From Frateuria sp. Soil773 (GTDB taxonomy: Bacteria; Pseudomonadota; Gammaproteobacteria; Xanthomonadales; Rhodanobacteraceae): a DNA stretch of 64,000 nucleotides. Under the pieces are notes generated by a model that was not told where the DNA came from, did not search any database, and saw nothing but the letters and a program-made list of their open reading frames with translations. The position numbers and the translations under genes are program-made. This document shows, one piece after another, positions 55,982-64,000 of the stretch (its first letter is position 1; each line of letters opens with the position of its first letter). The DNA lies in assembly GCF_001428405.1 (NCBI RefSeq), contig NZ_LMSL01000002.1:81028-145027 (forward strand), read 5' to 3'.

Positions 55982-56839
55982 TCAGGGCGACTGCGGGCGC
56001 TGGCCGCCCGGCAGCGGGCCGCCCTGGATCACGGTCAGCTCGCGCTGCGGGAACGGCAGGCTGATGCCCTCGGCGTCGAAGCGCTCCTTCAGTGCGCGCA
56101 GGAAATCGGTCTGCGCCGCCCACACGTCGCCGTAGCGGGTGTACGCGCGCAGCACCAAGTTGACCGCGCTATCGCCCAGGCTGTCGGTCCACACGCCGGG
56201 CGCCGGCTGCTTGAGAATGCGCGGGTCGGCGTCGAACAGTTGCCGCACGATGTGCATCGCCTTGCCGATGTCGTCCTTGTAGCCGATCCCGACCTTCAGC
56301 TCGAACCGCCGCGTGCCGCGCCGGTTGAAGTTGACGATCGCGTCGCCGCCGATCTTGGCGTTCGGCACGAAGGCCTCGCGGTTGTCCGGCAGCACCAGTT
56401 GGGTGTGCATCAGGCTGATGCTTTCCACCGTGCCGTCGACGCCGCCGACGGTGACGTAGTCGCCGACGCGGAACGGCCGGAACACGATCAGCAGCACGCC
56501 CCACGCCAGGTTGCTCAGCGAACCCTGCAGGGCCAGCCCGATCGCCAGGCCGGCGGTGCCCAGCGCGGCGACCAGCGGCGCCGAGGGAATGCCCGCCTTG
56601 GTCAGCGCCATCACCACCAGCACCGCCACCAGCACGCCGTAGATCAGGTTGCGCAGGAAGCCGATCAGCGTGGCATCCACCCGCGCCCGCTGCAGCGCAC
56701 GCTGGGCGATGTTGGCCAGGCGCGCGGCCAGCCACACGCCGACCAGCAGGATCAGCAGCGCAGCCAGCAGGTTCAGGGCGATCTGGGTGCCGTGCTCGGT
56801 GAGGTAAGGCAGGGTGAAATGCTCGGGAACGGCGGACAT
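55982..56839 (-). CDS. Small-conductance mechanosensitive channel (MscS family)
   Basis: A 285-residue inner-membrane channel relieving osmotic pressure. Three N-terminal helices include the pore helix TM3 (LGTAGLAIGLALQGSLSNLA, with Ala/Gly packing and LQGSLSN), followed by the beta domain (FRPFRVGDYVTVGGVDGTVE) and the cytoplasmic cage. The length matches short MscS proteins. It starts at ATG 56839; no partner gene. Confidence 0.94.
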   Translation of the reverse strand: MSAVPEHFTLPYLTEHGTQIALNLLAALLILLVGVWLAARLANIAQRALQRARVDATLIGFLRNLIYGVLVAVLVVMALTKAGIPSAPLVAALGTAGLAIGLALQGSLSNLAWGVLLIVFRPFRVGDYVTVGGVDGTVESISLMHTQLVLPDNREAFVPNAKIGGDAIVNFNRRGTRRFELKVGIGYKDDIGKAMHIVRQLFDADPRILKQPAPGVWTDSLGDSAVNLVLRAYTRYGDVWAAQTDFLRALKERFDAEGISLPFPQRELTVIQGGPLPGGQRPQSP

Positions 56840-56907
56840 CGGCGAGGCGACTCATGGCGAAACCGTGGGGCAGCCTAGCAGCGCGCCCATGAAGAAAATG
56901 CAGGCGC

Positions 56908-56943
56908 AAAAAAAGCCGCGCCGGCTGGGGAGTCCGGCGCGGC
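56908..56943 (-). terminator. Rho-independent terminator after the DUF2884 gene
   Basis: GCCGCGCCGG/CCGGCGCGGC stem with 9-base loop, followed on the minus strand by seven T. It ends 49 bases beyond the stop of the gene at 56992. Confidence 0.93.
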
Positions 56944-56991
56944 ATCGGTGGGCCGCTCAAGTGGGGTCTTGGGGGAAGCGGCCTCTGCGCA

Positions 56992-57807
56992 TCACCGGCT
57001 GGCGACTTCTTTGGAGGCCTTCTCCGGTGGCGCGCTTTCATGATGCAGCAGTTGCAGGGGCGAGCCGTCGCCGAGCCGGAACTGGAACTGCCGTTGCAAC
57101 TGGTCGAGCCGCGCCAGGCGCGGGCACAGGGCATCGGCGCGCTTCTCCAGCGCGTCCGCGCGCGCGTCGACTTCGCGGTCGATGGATTTGTCCAGGCTGT
57201 CCGCGCGCGCTTCCAGCGCCTGCACCTTGCTCTCGTCGCCGCTGAGCGCCGCCTTCACCGCGCTGGCGGTCACCGTGCCGACCAGCTCGGAAACGGTGTC
57301 GCCGATGCCGTCCTCGACCACGTCGTCCATGGCGTGCCGTTTCCACACGCCGCTGCCGATGCCCTGGTCGATCCGCGCCAGCGCCTGGCGGTGGCGCAGG
57401 CTCATCTTCCCGACCAGTCGGCTGCGTTCCTCGGGATTCTCGGCGAACGTCGCCACCACCGAGCTCATCGCGGAGAAGCCGATGTCCACGCCTTCGCGGG
57501 CGATCCCGGCCACCTCCGGCAGCAGCGCGCGCACCTGCGACTCGTAGTCGCGCAGGCGCGCCGCGTCGGCGTCCGATACCGCGACGTCGCGGCCGTCCAC
57601 GCGCAGCGCGCCGTCGTGCATGAACACGCTGGCCGGCTCGCCGCCGGCACGGTCGAACGCCACGCCGGCGGCGGTGACCCGCACGTCGTAGTCGGTATCG
57701 AAACCGCACTGGTCGTGGTGGATGCGGAGCTCGTGCGCCTGCAGGCCGGCGGCCATGCCCATGCCCAGCACGAGGGCGGACGCGATCGTCTTGAGGTTTC
57801 GGTGCAT
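56992..57807 (-). CDS. DUF2884 (YggN-like) periplasmic protein, copy 1
   Basis: A 271-residue exported protein (signal peptide MHRNLKTIASALVLGMGMAA, cleaved at LQAH) of the YggN/DUF2884 family. Features shared with the copy at 61080: an N-terminal strand region with an early Cys, the sentence MHDGALRVDGRDV, and long charged helices, then a C-terminal segment with a conserved Cys (DALCPRLARLDQLQRQFQ). The function of the family is unknown. The gene is monocistronic with a strong terminator. Confidence 0.82.
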   Translation of the reverse strand: MHRNLKTIASALVLGMGMAAGLQAHELRIHHDQCGFDTDYDVRVTAAGVAFDRAGGEPASVFMHDGALRVDGRDVAVSDADAARLRDYESQVRALLPEVAGIAREGVDIGFSAMSSVVATFAENPEERSRLVGKMSLRHRQALARIDQGIGSGVWKRHAMDDVVEDGIGDTVSELVGTVTASAVKAALSGDESKVQALEARADSLDKSIDREVDARADALEKRADALCPRLARLDQLQRQFQFRLGDGSPLQLLHHESAPPEKASKEVASR

Positions 57808-57923
57808 GGCGGTCTCCCCGGCTGACGCACCAGGGCGCGCCGAACATGGCCAAGCTTCGCGCGGCGCCGCGCGCCCGGCATGGGCCAGGCGTCATCCCCT
57901 GCCATCGGTCATGCCATGCCGCG

Positions 57924-59126
57924 CTATTCCGCCAGCGCCCGCCGCAACGAGCGCAGCGACAGCGTCTCCCACACCGCCACCAGCGCGAGCACCGCGCTGG
58001 AGAACAGCGCCAGGCCGAGCACCGGCAGCCGCGCCGCCGGCATCGCCGCCAGCGCCAGCAGGCCCAGCCCGACCAGGTGCGACAGCGGCCAATGGGTGTC
58101 GTTGACGGTCTTCTTGAACAGCGCGTTGCCGAGCAGGTAGAGCATCGGGCCGCCGAGCAGCACCGCCGCCGTCGCCGGCGCGGCCGGCGCCTGCGGGTGG
58201 CTCAGGCTCAGTTCGTCGGCGACCGCGCAGACGATGATCCCGCCGACGATCAGCAGGTGCAGGTAGGTATAGGCCAGCCGCGCCTTGCGGCCGGGGTCGG
58301 CCGAGGCCCTGATCGAGCGGCTGCCGCGCTCGGCGCCCAGGTCGAAATAGATCCACCACATCGCCACGCAGCCGACGAAGGCGCCCACGAACGCGCTCAC
58401 CGCCGAAGCGCTCCAGCCGGCCTCGGCGAAGCTGGAGCCGGTCGCCAGTACCGACTCGCCCAGGGCGATGATCACGAACAGGCTGCAGCGCTCGGCCAGG
58501 TGGCCGCCTTCCACGTCCCAGTCGCTGGTGCGCGAGCGCCCCATCCCGGGCACCCGGAAACCCGCCGCCGGGCCGGCGTACTCCAGCACCAGCGCGGCCG
58601 CCCACAGCGGCAGTTGCAGCGCCCCCCGCAACCAGCCGCCGGCCAGCCACAGCACGCCCGACACGGCCAGCCATGCACCGATGCGCTGGAAGTTGCGCCG
58701 GTTGGCCGGCGCATGGCGGCCCAGCGCCCACAGCATGAAGACGGTGCGCCCCAGTTGCATCGACACGTAGGCGCCGGCGAACAGCAGCGCATGCGCGCCG
58801 AACGCCTCCGGCAGCGCGCTCGACAGCAGCAACCCGGCCAGCATCAGGCCCAGCAGCAGCAGGCGTACCGCGATGCGCTCCGGGTCCAGCCAGTTGGTGA
58901 CCCAGCCGGTGAACACCCACACCCACCACACCGCGAGGAACAGCAGCAGCACCCGCAGCGCGCCCGCGCCGTCGAGATGGTGCAGCAAGGTATGCGACAA
59001 CTGGGTCACCGCATAGACGAAGACCAGGTCGAAGAACAGCTCGATGTTGGTGACCCGGCCGCCGCCGTCGCTGCGCGAGCGCAGCAGTCCGGCAGGATGG
59101 TCGCTGCGGGAAGTGGCTTCGTCCAT
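57924..59126 (-). CDS. Low-temperature-requirement protein A (LtrA) family
   Basis: A 400-residue polytopic inner-membrane protein with about ten helices. Family hallmarks are NIELFFDLVFVYAVTQLSH near the start, WWVWVFTGWVTNWLD, and the central HLAERCSLFVIIALGES. The role is undefined beyond the original Listeria cold-growth phenotype. ATG 59126 follows GAGGG. It is followed by DUF2884 copy 1 and preceded by the DUF2845 pair. Confidence 0.9.
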   Translation of the reverse strand: MDEATSRSDHPAGLLRSRSDGGGRVTNIELFFDLVFVYAVTQLSHTLLHHLDGAGALRVLLLFLAVWWVWVFTGWVTNWLDPERIAVRLLLLGLMLAGLLLSSALPEAFGAHALLFAGAYVSMQLGRTVFMLWALGRHAPANRRNFQRIGAWLAVSGVLWLAGGWLRGALQLPLWAAALVLEYAGPAAGFRVPGMGRSRTSDWDVEGGHLAERCSLFVIIALGESVLATGSSFAEAGWSASAVSAFVGAFVGCVAMWWIYFDLGAERGSRSIRASADPGRKARLAYTYLHLLIVGGIIVCAVADELSLSHPQAPAAPATAAVLLGGPMLYLLGNALFKKTVNDTHWPLSHLVGLGLLALAAMPAARLPVLGLALFSSAVLALVAVWETLSLRSLRRALAE

Positions 59127-59173
59127 GGCGCGGCCCTCGCGGAATCAGCCGCCACTCTATCGCACGGCGGCGC

Positions 59174-59497
59174 TCAGTCGCGGCGGTCGTCGATGTCCGC
59201 CACCGCGCCGTCGACGATGGTCAGCACGACGGTATGGCCGCCGCGGCGGTACTGCCACCGTTCGCCGGCGGGCACGGCCACCGCCACGCCGCCGCGGCGT
59301 CCGCGCCGGCCCGCGCGCCGACGGGCGACGTGCGACGGCCGGCCCAGCAGCTCGACCGCCCGCGCCGCACTGTCGCCGGCCACCAGCACCCGGCTGCCGA
59401 CGCGCAGCGTGCTCGACGCCTGCGCCGCCGCCCCGGCCAGCAGGCCGGCCAGCACCAGGCCCGCAAACGACAAACCCCGAAACAACGAAGAACGCAT
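59174..59497 (-). CDS. DUF2845 family exported protein, copy 1
   Basis: A 107-residue protein with a signal peptide (MRSSLFRGLSFAGLVLAGLL, cleaved near AAAQA). It carries the DUF2845 pattern LRVGSRVLVAGDSAARAVELLGRPS and GERWQYRRGGHTVVLTI, shared with the gene just upstream. An Arg/Gly-rich insertion (about residues 58-72) separates the two halves and is missing in copy 2. ATG 59497 follows AGGGAG. Function unknown. Confidence 0.8.
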   Translation of the reverse strand: MRSSLFRGLSFAGLVLAGLLAGAAAQASSTLRVGSRVLVAGDSAARAVELLGRPSHVARRRAGRRGRRGGVAVAVPAGERWQYRRGGHTVVLTIVDGAVADIDDRRD

Positions 59498-59609
59498 CGC
59501 GACACTCCCTGTCGATGAAGCCCCGGATCACCGAGACCCGGATCGATGAAACACCCTGGTCCGACGAAGCCCGTCCAGTGGGCGAAGCCGTCGGCGCGGC
59601 CGCGCCGGA

Positions 59610-59882
59610 TCAGCGCACGCGGTCCTCGATCTCGCCGACCTTGCCGGCGACGATCGTCAGCGTGACCACGCGCCTGCCGCGCGGGTACTGCCAGCGTTCG
59701 CCGCGATAGGCGCCGTACGCGTTCTCCAGCGGCTCCTTGTAGGCCGGCGTACCGAGCAGTTCGAGCGCGTGCGTGGCGCTGTCGCCCACGGTGAGCACCT
59801 GGTTGCCCACGCGCAGGGTGTTGCCGGCCTGGGCGGCGAGGCTTAGCCCGAGCAGGGCGATGGCGAGCGGATAACGGCGCAT
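59610..59882 (-). CDS. DUF2845 family exported protein, copy 2
   Basis: A 90-residue protein with a signal peptide (MRRYPLAIALLGLSLAAQAG). LRVGNQVLTVGDSATHALEL and GERWQYPRGRRVVTLTIVAG match copy 1, so the two are a tandem duplication. ATG 59882 follows GGAG. DUF2845 proteins resemble small outer-membrane or periplasmic lipoprotein-like domains of unknown role; no lipobox is visible here. Confidence 0.82.
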   Translation of the reverse strand: MRRYPLAIALLGLSLAAQAGNTLRVGNQVLTVGDSATHALELLGTPAYKEPLENAYGAYRGERWQYPRGRRVVTLTIVAGKVGEIEDRVR

Positions 59883-59922
59883 GGCAGGCTCCTTGCCCGG
59901 TCGGGCGGTTCGCGCGTCGATC

Positions 59923-60495
59923 CTAGAACCCCGACCCCGGCTGCGCCAGGTACTCGCGCTCGTCCGCGGTATCGGCACGACCGAGCGCGGCGTTGCGGTG
60001 CGGGAAGCGGCCGTAGCGGGTGATCACTTCGCAATGGCGCTGGGCGTAGTCCAGGAAGTTGTCGTACTGGCCGCGCTCCCGCGCCGGCACGTGCGACGCC
60101 AGTGCCCGGAACAGCGCCACCGACCGCTGCTGCAACGACAGGTCCTCGGCGTGTTCCAGCGGCAGGTAGGCGAAGATGCGCTCCAGCGGCGCGAGGCGCT
60201 CGTCGTCGCCGCGCTCGATCCCCGCCAGCGCCAGCGCCTGCGCCTTCGGGTCCTGCGCCCAGGCGCGCGCATCGTTGCGATGGATGTTGCGGCTGAACTG
60301 GTCGAGCACGATCAGCAGCGCCAGCCAGCCCCGCGGCGTCGCCGCCCAGCGGTCCAGCTCACCGCGCGCGGCGGCTTCCAGCGTCGCGCCGAAACGCTCG
60401 CGGATCTGCGCGTCGAACTCGGCATCGCGGACGAACCAGCGCACCGCGCTGTCGTCGGCGAACCAGAAATCGAGCACATCCTGTGCATTCGTCAT
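59923..60495 (-). CDS. DUF924 family protein
   Basis: A 190-residue cytosolic helical protein. The family pattern is clear: VLDFWFADDSAVRWF, LIVLDQFSRNIHRNDARAWA, FAYLPLEHAEDLSLQQRSV and GRFPHRNAALGR. DUF924 has a TPR-like fold and no established activity. It starts 15 bases after the four-helix-bundle gene ends and may be in one operon with it. Confidence 0.92.
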   Translation of the reverse strand: MTNAQDVLDFWFADDSAVRWFVRDAEFDAQIRERFGATLEAAARGELDRWAATPRGWLALLIVLDQFSRNIHRNDARAWAQDPKAQALALAGIERGDDERLAPLERIFAYLPLEHAEDLSLQQRSVALFRALASHVPARERGQYDNFLDYAQRHCEVITRYGRFPHRNAALGRADTADEREYLAQPGSGF

Positions 60496-60510
60496 GCCGT
60501 CTCCACGTCG

Positions 60511-60945
60511 TCAGCAGCGCCCGGCCCGGGCCAGGCTGTGCATGTCCAGGTGGATACCTTGCAGCCTGGGCAGCTGCCGGCGCAAGACCAGGGCCGCATC
60601 CGCCGGCGCCTGCTCGATGCCGCGCTCGAAGGCTTGCAGCAGGGCCGCCTCGCTGCGCGCCAACCGGCGGATCCAGGCCTGGTCGCGGTATGGCGCCGAC
60701 GGCAGCAGCCATGCCGCCAGGTGGCGCTGCGCCTGCCCGGCGAAGCGCCCGTGCGAGGCCGGCTCGGCGCCGCTGCCGCGGATCTGCGCCTGCAGCTCGC
60801 CGATCAACTGGCCCAGCGCGGCCGCGTTCTCGCCCAGGACCGCGCGCAGCCCGGGCTCCTGCGCCTGCGTCGCGGCGTCGCGGTACAACGCGCGCATGTC
60901 GATGCTGCGGCGGATCAAGGCGTTGTAAAGCGCATGCGGATCCAT
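60511..60945 (-). CDS. PA2169/DUF2383-like four-helix-bundle protein
   Basis: The 144-residue product is nearly all helical, in the four-helix ferritin-like plan of PA2169/DUF2383: ALYNALIRRSIDMRALYRDA, LGQLIGELQAQI, IRRLARSEAALLQAFERGIE and LRRQLPRLQGIHLDMHSL. Metal-ligand Glu/His positions are only partly kept. ATG 60945 is preferred because GGAGGAACGG precedes it; an upstream ATG at 61017 has no such site. Stress role is suggested by family context only. Confidence 0.7.
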   Translation of the reverse strand: MDPHALYNALIRRSIDMRALYRDAATQAQEPGLRAVLGENAAALGQLIGELQAQIRGSGAEPASHGRFAGQAQRHLAAWLLPSAPYRDQAWIRRLARSEAALLQAFERGIEQAPADAALVLRRQLPRLQGIHLDMHSLARAGRC

Positions 60946-61079
60946 CTCGACCGTTCCTCCAAGGCTGGATGCCAAAGGGTGCTGGATGCAACGGCGCCCA
61001 TCCTCGGCTCCCGCCACTTAGCCGCGCATTAACCTGCGCCCCCGGCGCGGCCCGCCGCTCAGCCGCGGTTGAACGAACC

Positions 61080-61832
61080 TCAGCCGCCCACCTGCACCAG
61101 CTCCAGCGGCCGGCCGTTGCCGCCGCGCACGCCTTGCTGCAATTCCGCCAGACGCCGGATCGAAGGGCACAGCGCCTGGATCTGCGGGCGCAGGGCCTGC
61201 ATGCGCCGCTCCAGCCGCGGGCGCAACTGGGTGGAAAGGTCCGCCGCGCGATCGCGCAGGCTCGCCGCCGCCTGCATGTCTCCGCTCACCGCCGCGGTGA
61301 TGGCCTGCTGGCCCAGGTCGGCCGCCAACAGCGGCAGGATGTCACTGGCGATCTGGCTGGCGTACCGGTCGGCCACATCGCCCTGCCAGTCGTGCGTACT
61401 GTTGCTGGCGGCGATCCGCTGCTTCAGCTCGGCCGCGCGCCGGTCCAGCCGGCGATCGAGTTCGGCCAGGGTATCGGCGCTCAGTTGCATGCCGGCGGCC
61501 TCCTCGCGCATCGACCTGGCCGCCAGGTCGACGCCCTGCTGGGCCACCACGCGCACCCGCGGCGCCAGCGCGCGCAGTTCGCGTTCGAACAGCGCCAGCC
61601 GGTCCTGGTCTTCGGCGTTGAGCCGCACGGCGGTGCCGTCGGTGCGCAGCGCGCCGTCGTGCAGCTCGACATGGAACGGCGCCGGCTGCGGCCGGTCGAA
61701 GCGCAGGCTGTCCGGCCGCAGCGTGAGGTCGTAGCTGCTGCTGGCGCGGCAGGTGCCGGCCAGGTCCTGGGCATGCAGGTGCGCGGCCAGCGGCAACGAC
61801 AGCAGGAGGACAACCAGGGATGACGTGCGCAT
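61080..61832 (-). CDS. DUF2884 (YggN-like) periplasmic protein, copy 2
   Basis: A 250-residue exported protein (signal peptide MRTSSLVVLLLSLPLAAHLH, cleaved near AQ). It shares with the copy at 56992 the early Cys, the ELHDGALRTDGTAV strand, a helical body, and a late Cys (IQALCPSIRRLAELQQG). The two are diverged paralogues 4 kb apart. Function unknown; both may bind or chaperone envelope components. Confidence 0.78.
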   Translation of the reverse strand: MRTSSLVVLLLSLPLAAHLHAQDLAGTCRASSSYDLTLRPDSLRFDRPQPAPFHVELHDGALRTDGTAVRLNAEDQDRLALFERELRALAPRVRVVAQQGVDLAARSMREEAAGMQLSADTLAELDRRLDRRAAELKQRIAASNSTHDWQGDVADRYASQIASDILPLLAADLGQQAITAAVSGDMQAAASLRDRAADLSTQLRPRLERRMQALRPQIQALCPSIRRLAELQQGVRGGNGRPLELVQVGG

Positions 61833-61923
61833 GGGCTTTCCGGCGGACCGCGAAAGCCTATCGATACCCGGCCGCGGACCAACCCGTGCTGAATCCGCCC
61901 GCCGGCGCGGCGCGCCCGGCGGC

Positions 61924-62403
61924 TCAGCGCGTGCCGCGGCGCGCGCGGAACTGCCCGCGCACCGCCGGCTGGCCGAGCCGCCAGGCCAGCCACAGCAGCA
62001 GCGGCACCAGCAGCGCCTTGAGCACCAGACCGAGCAGATAGCTGCGCCGCGCCTGCTCGATCATCGCCAGCAGGACGTCGGCGATCTGCGGCTGGGCCAA
62101 CGCATGCTGGCGGGCCTGCTCGAACTGGCCCCACTGCGCCAGCATCAGGCCGCCGCTCGCCAGTGCCCACAGCACCAGCAGCACGGCGAGCACGCGCATC
62201 GGCTGCCGTGCCCAGGCCTGGCGCAGGATGCAGCCGGCGCTGACCACGATCACCGCGAAGGACGCCAGCAGGTAGGGATAGGCGGCGTGCCGCAGGTATT
62301 GCAGGCCGCCGAACGCGGCCAGCAGCAGCACGATCCAGCAGGCGATGCTCCAGCCGGCGAAGCGGTGCGCCGACGACGGGCCGCCGCGTCGTGCCGGCGG
62401 CAT
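61924..62403 (-). CDS. Small membrane protein of unknown function
   Basis: A 159-residue protein with four hydrophobic segments (starting near residues 18, 45, 72 and 125) and a basic C-terminus (RGQFRARRGTR). I do not recognise the family. Its ATG overlaps the stop of the peroxiredoxin gene (TGATG), so translation is coupled and the two products may act together at the inner membrane. Confidence 0.65.
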   Translation of the reverse strand: MPPARRGGPSSAHRFAGWSIACWIVLLLAAFGGLQYLRHAAYPYLLASFAVIVVSAGCILRQAWARQPMRVLAVLLVLWALASGGLMLAQWGQFEQARQHALAQPQIADVLLAMIEQARRSYLLGLVLKALLVPLLLWLAWRLGQPAVRGQFRARRGTR

Positions 62404-62933
62404 CAGGAGGCCGCCTTCAGCGCGGCGAGGTCGGCCAGTACCTGGGCGGCGTTCTTTTCCGGGTCGACGTCCTCGTAGACCTTCGCCACCCTGCCCTGCG
62501 GGTCGATCAGGAAGGTGGTGCGCCTGGCGTAGTGGAAGCCGAGCTTCGAGCCCAGCACGCCGTAGGCCTCGGCCGCCTTGCGATCGGTATCGGCCAGCAG
62601 CGGGAACGGCACGCGGTACTTTTCGGCGAACTTCGCGTGCGACGCCACGTCGTCCAGGCTCACGCCGACCACGTCGGCGCCGGCCTTGCGCAGCCTCAGC
62701 ACGTCGTCGCGGAAGGTGCACACCTCGGTGGTGCAGCCGGGGGTGAAATCCTTCGGGTAGAAGTACAGCACCAGCCAGCGTCCATGGTGGTCGGCGGGCG
62801 ACTGCCAGTGGCCGTTCTGGTCCTGCAGGCGGAAGTCGGGGGCGCGCCGGCCCACCTGCGGCGTCGCGGCGAAGGCCGCGGCAAGGCAACCGTAGAGCAG
62901 GCCTGTAGCGAGCAGTTGCAGGAAACGACGCAT
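62403..62933 (-). CDS. Peroxiredoxin of the Bcp/PrxQ type, with export signal
   Basis: A 176-residue thiol peroxidase. The PrxQ motif PKDFTPGCTTEVC gives peroxidatic and resolving cysteines five residues apart, and the conserved LVLYFYP, GVSLDD and FLIDPQGRV are present. Unlike cytosolic Bcp, it begins with a signal peptide (MRRFLQLLATGLLYGCLAAA, cleaved at AFAAT), so it should act in the periplasm. Reduction there would need a Dsb- or TlpA-like donor. It is translationally coupled to a small membrane protein. Confidence 0.9.
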   Translation of the reverse strand: MRRFLQLLATGLLYGCLAAAFAATPQVGRRAPDFRLQDQNGHWQSPADHHGRWLVLYFYPKDFTPGCTTEVCTFRDDVLRLRKAGADVVGVSLDDVASHAKFAEKYRVPFPLLADTDRKAAEAYGVLGSKLGFHYARRTTFLIDPQGRVAKVYEDVDPEKNAAQVLADLAALKAAS

Positions 62934-62984
62934 GGCGATACTCCGCGAAGGGAAACCGCCCCAGTGTATACGCGCCCGGTCAAG

Positions 62985-63010
62985 CGGAAGGCGCCTCGCG
63001 GCGCCTTCCG
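62985..63010 (-). terminator. Hairpin after the secreted-protein gene
   Basis: An 11-base perfect stem CGGAAGGCGCC/GGCGCCTTCCG with loop TCGC, 21 bases beyond the stop at 63031. No T-run. Confidence 0.5.
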
Positions 63011-63030
63011 AAGACCCCGGCCTTCGCCGC

Positions 63031-63486
63031 TCAGGGCTTGGCGATGGTGAACTTGCCCACCGACACGCCCAGGTTCACGCCCTCGCCGGTGCCGGCGAGC
63101 GCCAGCGAGGTGGTGCCCTTGGTCAGCACCTGCGCGGTCGAGCTTTTCACCACGCCCGCCTCGGCGCCGGCCTGCGCGTAGTCGCCGAAGACGTCGGCGA
63201 TGCCGCGCACCTTGCTGATCTCGCCCTTGCCGTTGGTGATGCGGTACTTGCCCGCGGTGAGGCCGCCGCCGACCACGCTGATCTTCACCGGCGACGACTG
63301 GCCGTTGCTGCAGGTCACCGTGCCGCGGCCCTCGGCATGCTTGTAGATCAACGACCAGCCTTCCAGGTTGAAGCGGAGGTCGCATTTCACCTGCGCGTCA
63401 TCGGCGCGCGCCATCGTCGGCAGGGCGGCCGTGGCCGTGGCACATGCCAGCACCAGTGCCGCCATTCCCAAAGTACGCTTGATCAT
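63031..63486 (-). CDS. Exported protein of unknown function, 151 aa
   Basis: The product has a signal peptide (MIKRTLGMAALVLACATATA, cleaved at ARADD) and a mature part rich in beta-prone segments. Two cysteines (KCDLRF and TVTCSNGQ) could form a disulfide. ATG 63486 follows GGAGGAAG and gives the clean signal peptide; a longer frame upstream lacks support. Secreted homologues are seen in other proteobacteria, but I cannot assign a function. It is divergent from the universal stress protein gene. Confidence 0.72.
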   Translation of the reverse strand: MIKRTLGMAALVLACATATAALPTMARADDAQVKCDLRFNLEGWSLIYKHAEGRGTVTCSNGQSSPVKISVVGGGLTAGKYRITNGKGEISKVRGIADVFGDYAQAGAEAGVVKSSTAQVLTKGTTSLALAGTGEGVNLGVSVGKFTIAKP

Positions 63487-63719
63487 TGTGGCTTCCTCCG
63501 TAAGACCGGGTGGTCGGGTTGTGACGCGGAGCGAGTCTGGAGCGACATTCGTGAAGAAACCGCCTGCGCCCGCACGCGCGTTCAGCAAGGAAAAAACCGC
63601 GTGAAAGACAAGGCCGCGACCATTGGCCGCGGCCGCACGGGCGGACGGAACCGGCCTGCCGCGGCTCGTCCGCCGGCCGCAGGCGGCATAATCGGCGCAT
63701 TCCATGCGGAGGTTGCGAC

Positions 63720-64000
63720 ATGCTCAAGTATTCACTGGTCGGCTACGACGGTTCGGAATCCTCGCGCCGCGCCTTCGAGTTCGCCACGGCGCTGGCCCGC
63801 GCCTGCGGCGGCCGCGTGCGCGTGGTGTCGGTGCTCCAGGTGATCGAGAGCGGCGCCGACGCGACCACGCTGATGATGTCCGACGCCGACGCCGGCACCC
63901 GGCGGATCGCCGAACTGACCGAGGAACTGGCCGCGCTGGCTCCCGACATGGCCAGCCTGGTCGACCTGGAAGTGGTCCACGGCAGCCCCGGCGACAGCCT
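63720..64000 (+). CDS. Universal stress protein (UspA family), cut by right edge
   Basis: Only 93 complete codons are in the window. ATG 63720 follows GGAGG. The start MLKYSLVGYDGSESSRRAFE with its Asp is the UspA nucleotide-binding first strand, and VVHGSPGDS at the visible end is the beginning of the GxxGx9G(S/T) ATP motif, which would continue past the edge. The rest of the protein is unseen. Confidence 0.85.
   Translation, partial: MLKYSLVGYDGSESSRRAFEFATALARACGGRVRVVSVLQVIESGADATTLMMSDADAGTRRIAELTEELAALAPDMASLVDLEVVHGSPGDS

Noticed and set aside
53248-56064. A 938-codon open frame on the plus strand overlapping the TonB receptor
   Set aside because: Shifted frame of the receptor gene, Arg/Pro-rich, with no beta-barrel features.

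Overview
The window is about 64 kb of very GC-rich DNA, probably chromosomal, from a gammaproteobacterium of the order Xanthomonadales. A Rhodanobacteraceae member such as Dyella, Luteibacter or Rhodanobacter is the best guess; this is inferred from gene content only. Supporting points are the GC level, a dihydrolipoyl dehydrogenase with its own N-terminal lipoyl domain, an Oar/Xanthomonas-type TonB-dependent receptor, an OhrR with its reactive cysteine at residue 22, a split B12-dependent ribonucleotide reductase and a lysine/alanine-rich histone-like protein. I see no rRNA, tRNA, CRISPR array, prophage or insertion sequence.

Layout. 1-5.7 kb is a chitin block, all on the minus strand: an AA10 lytic polysaccharide monooxygenase cut by the left edge, a secreted GH18 chitinase and a GH9 enzyme. 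6-12.4 kb holds a prolyl-oligopeptidase-family peptidase, a CGNR-type regulator divergent from a membrane protein, a small protein, a TetR regulator and a VOC protein. 12.8-16.6 kb holds nrdJb, a histone-H1-like gene and nrdJa, with tandem NrdR-box-like sites upstream. 16.9-24.1 kb holds a Deg-type protease, a phosphate-binding-protein/LysM fusion, a HAD hydrolase and two aminopeptidases. 24.5-39.7 kb is a long minus-strand envelope and lipoate block: mreBCD, mrdA, rodA, an extra TPR-like gene, mltB, rlpA, dacA, ybeD, lipB, lipA and a Tsp-type protease. 39.9-44.4 kb holds a PfkB kinase, a cold-shock protein, a divergent DapB-like protein, ohrR/ohr, a GIY-YIG protein and an EF-hand protein. 44.6-48.1 kb holds the E3 and E2 subunits of pyruvate dehydrogenase. 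48.3-52.8 kb encodes an ABC ATPase and a large permease fused to an M1 metallopeptidase. 53.2-55.9 kb is a TonB-dependent receptor. The last 8 kb is a run of small envelope, stress and DUF genes on the minus strand, ending with a universal stress protein cut by the right edge.

Links between genes. The same perfect 16-bp palindrome lies in front of the GH18 chitinase and, 50 kb away, in front of the TonB-dependent receptor. This suggests one regulator controls chitin degradation outside the cell and uptake of the products. The lipB/lipA genes make the cofactor used by the E2/E3 lipoyl domains encoded 17 kb away. The mre-mrd-rodA-mltB-rlpA-dacA genes together build and remodel the lateral cell wall; several are joined by 4-base stop/start overlaps, which suggests translational coupling.
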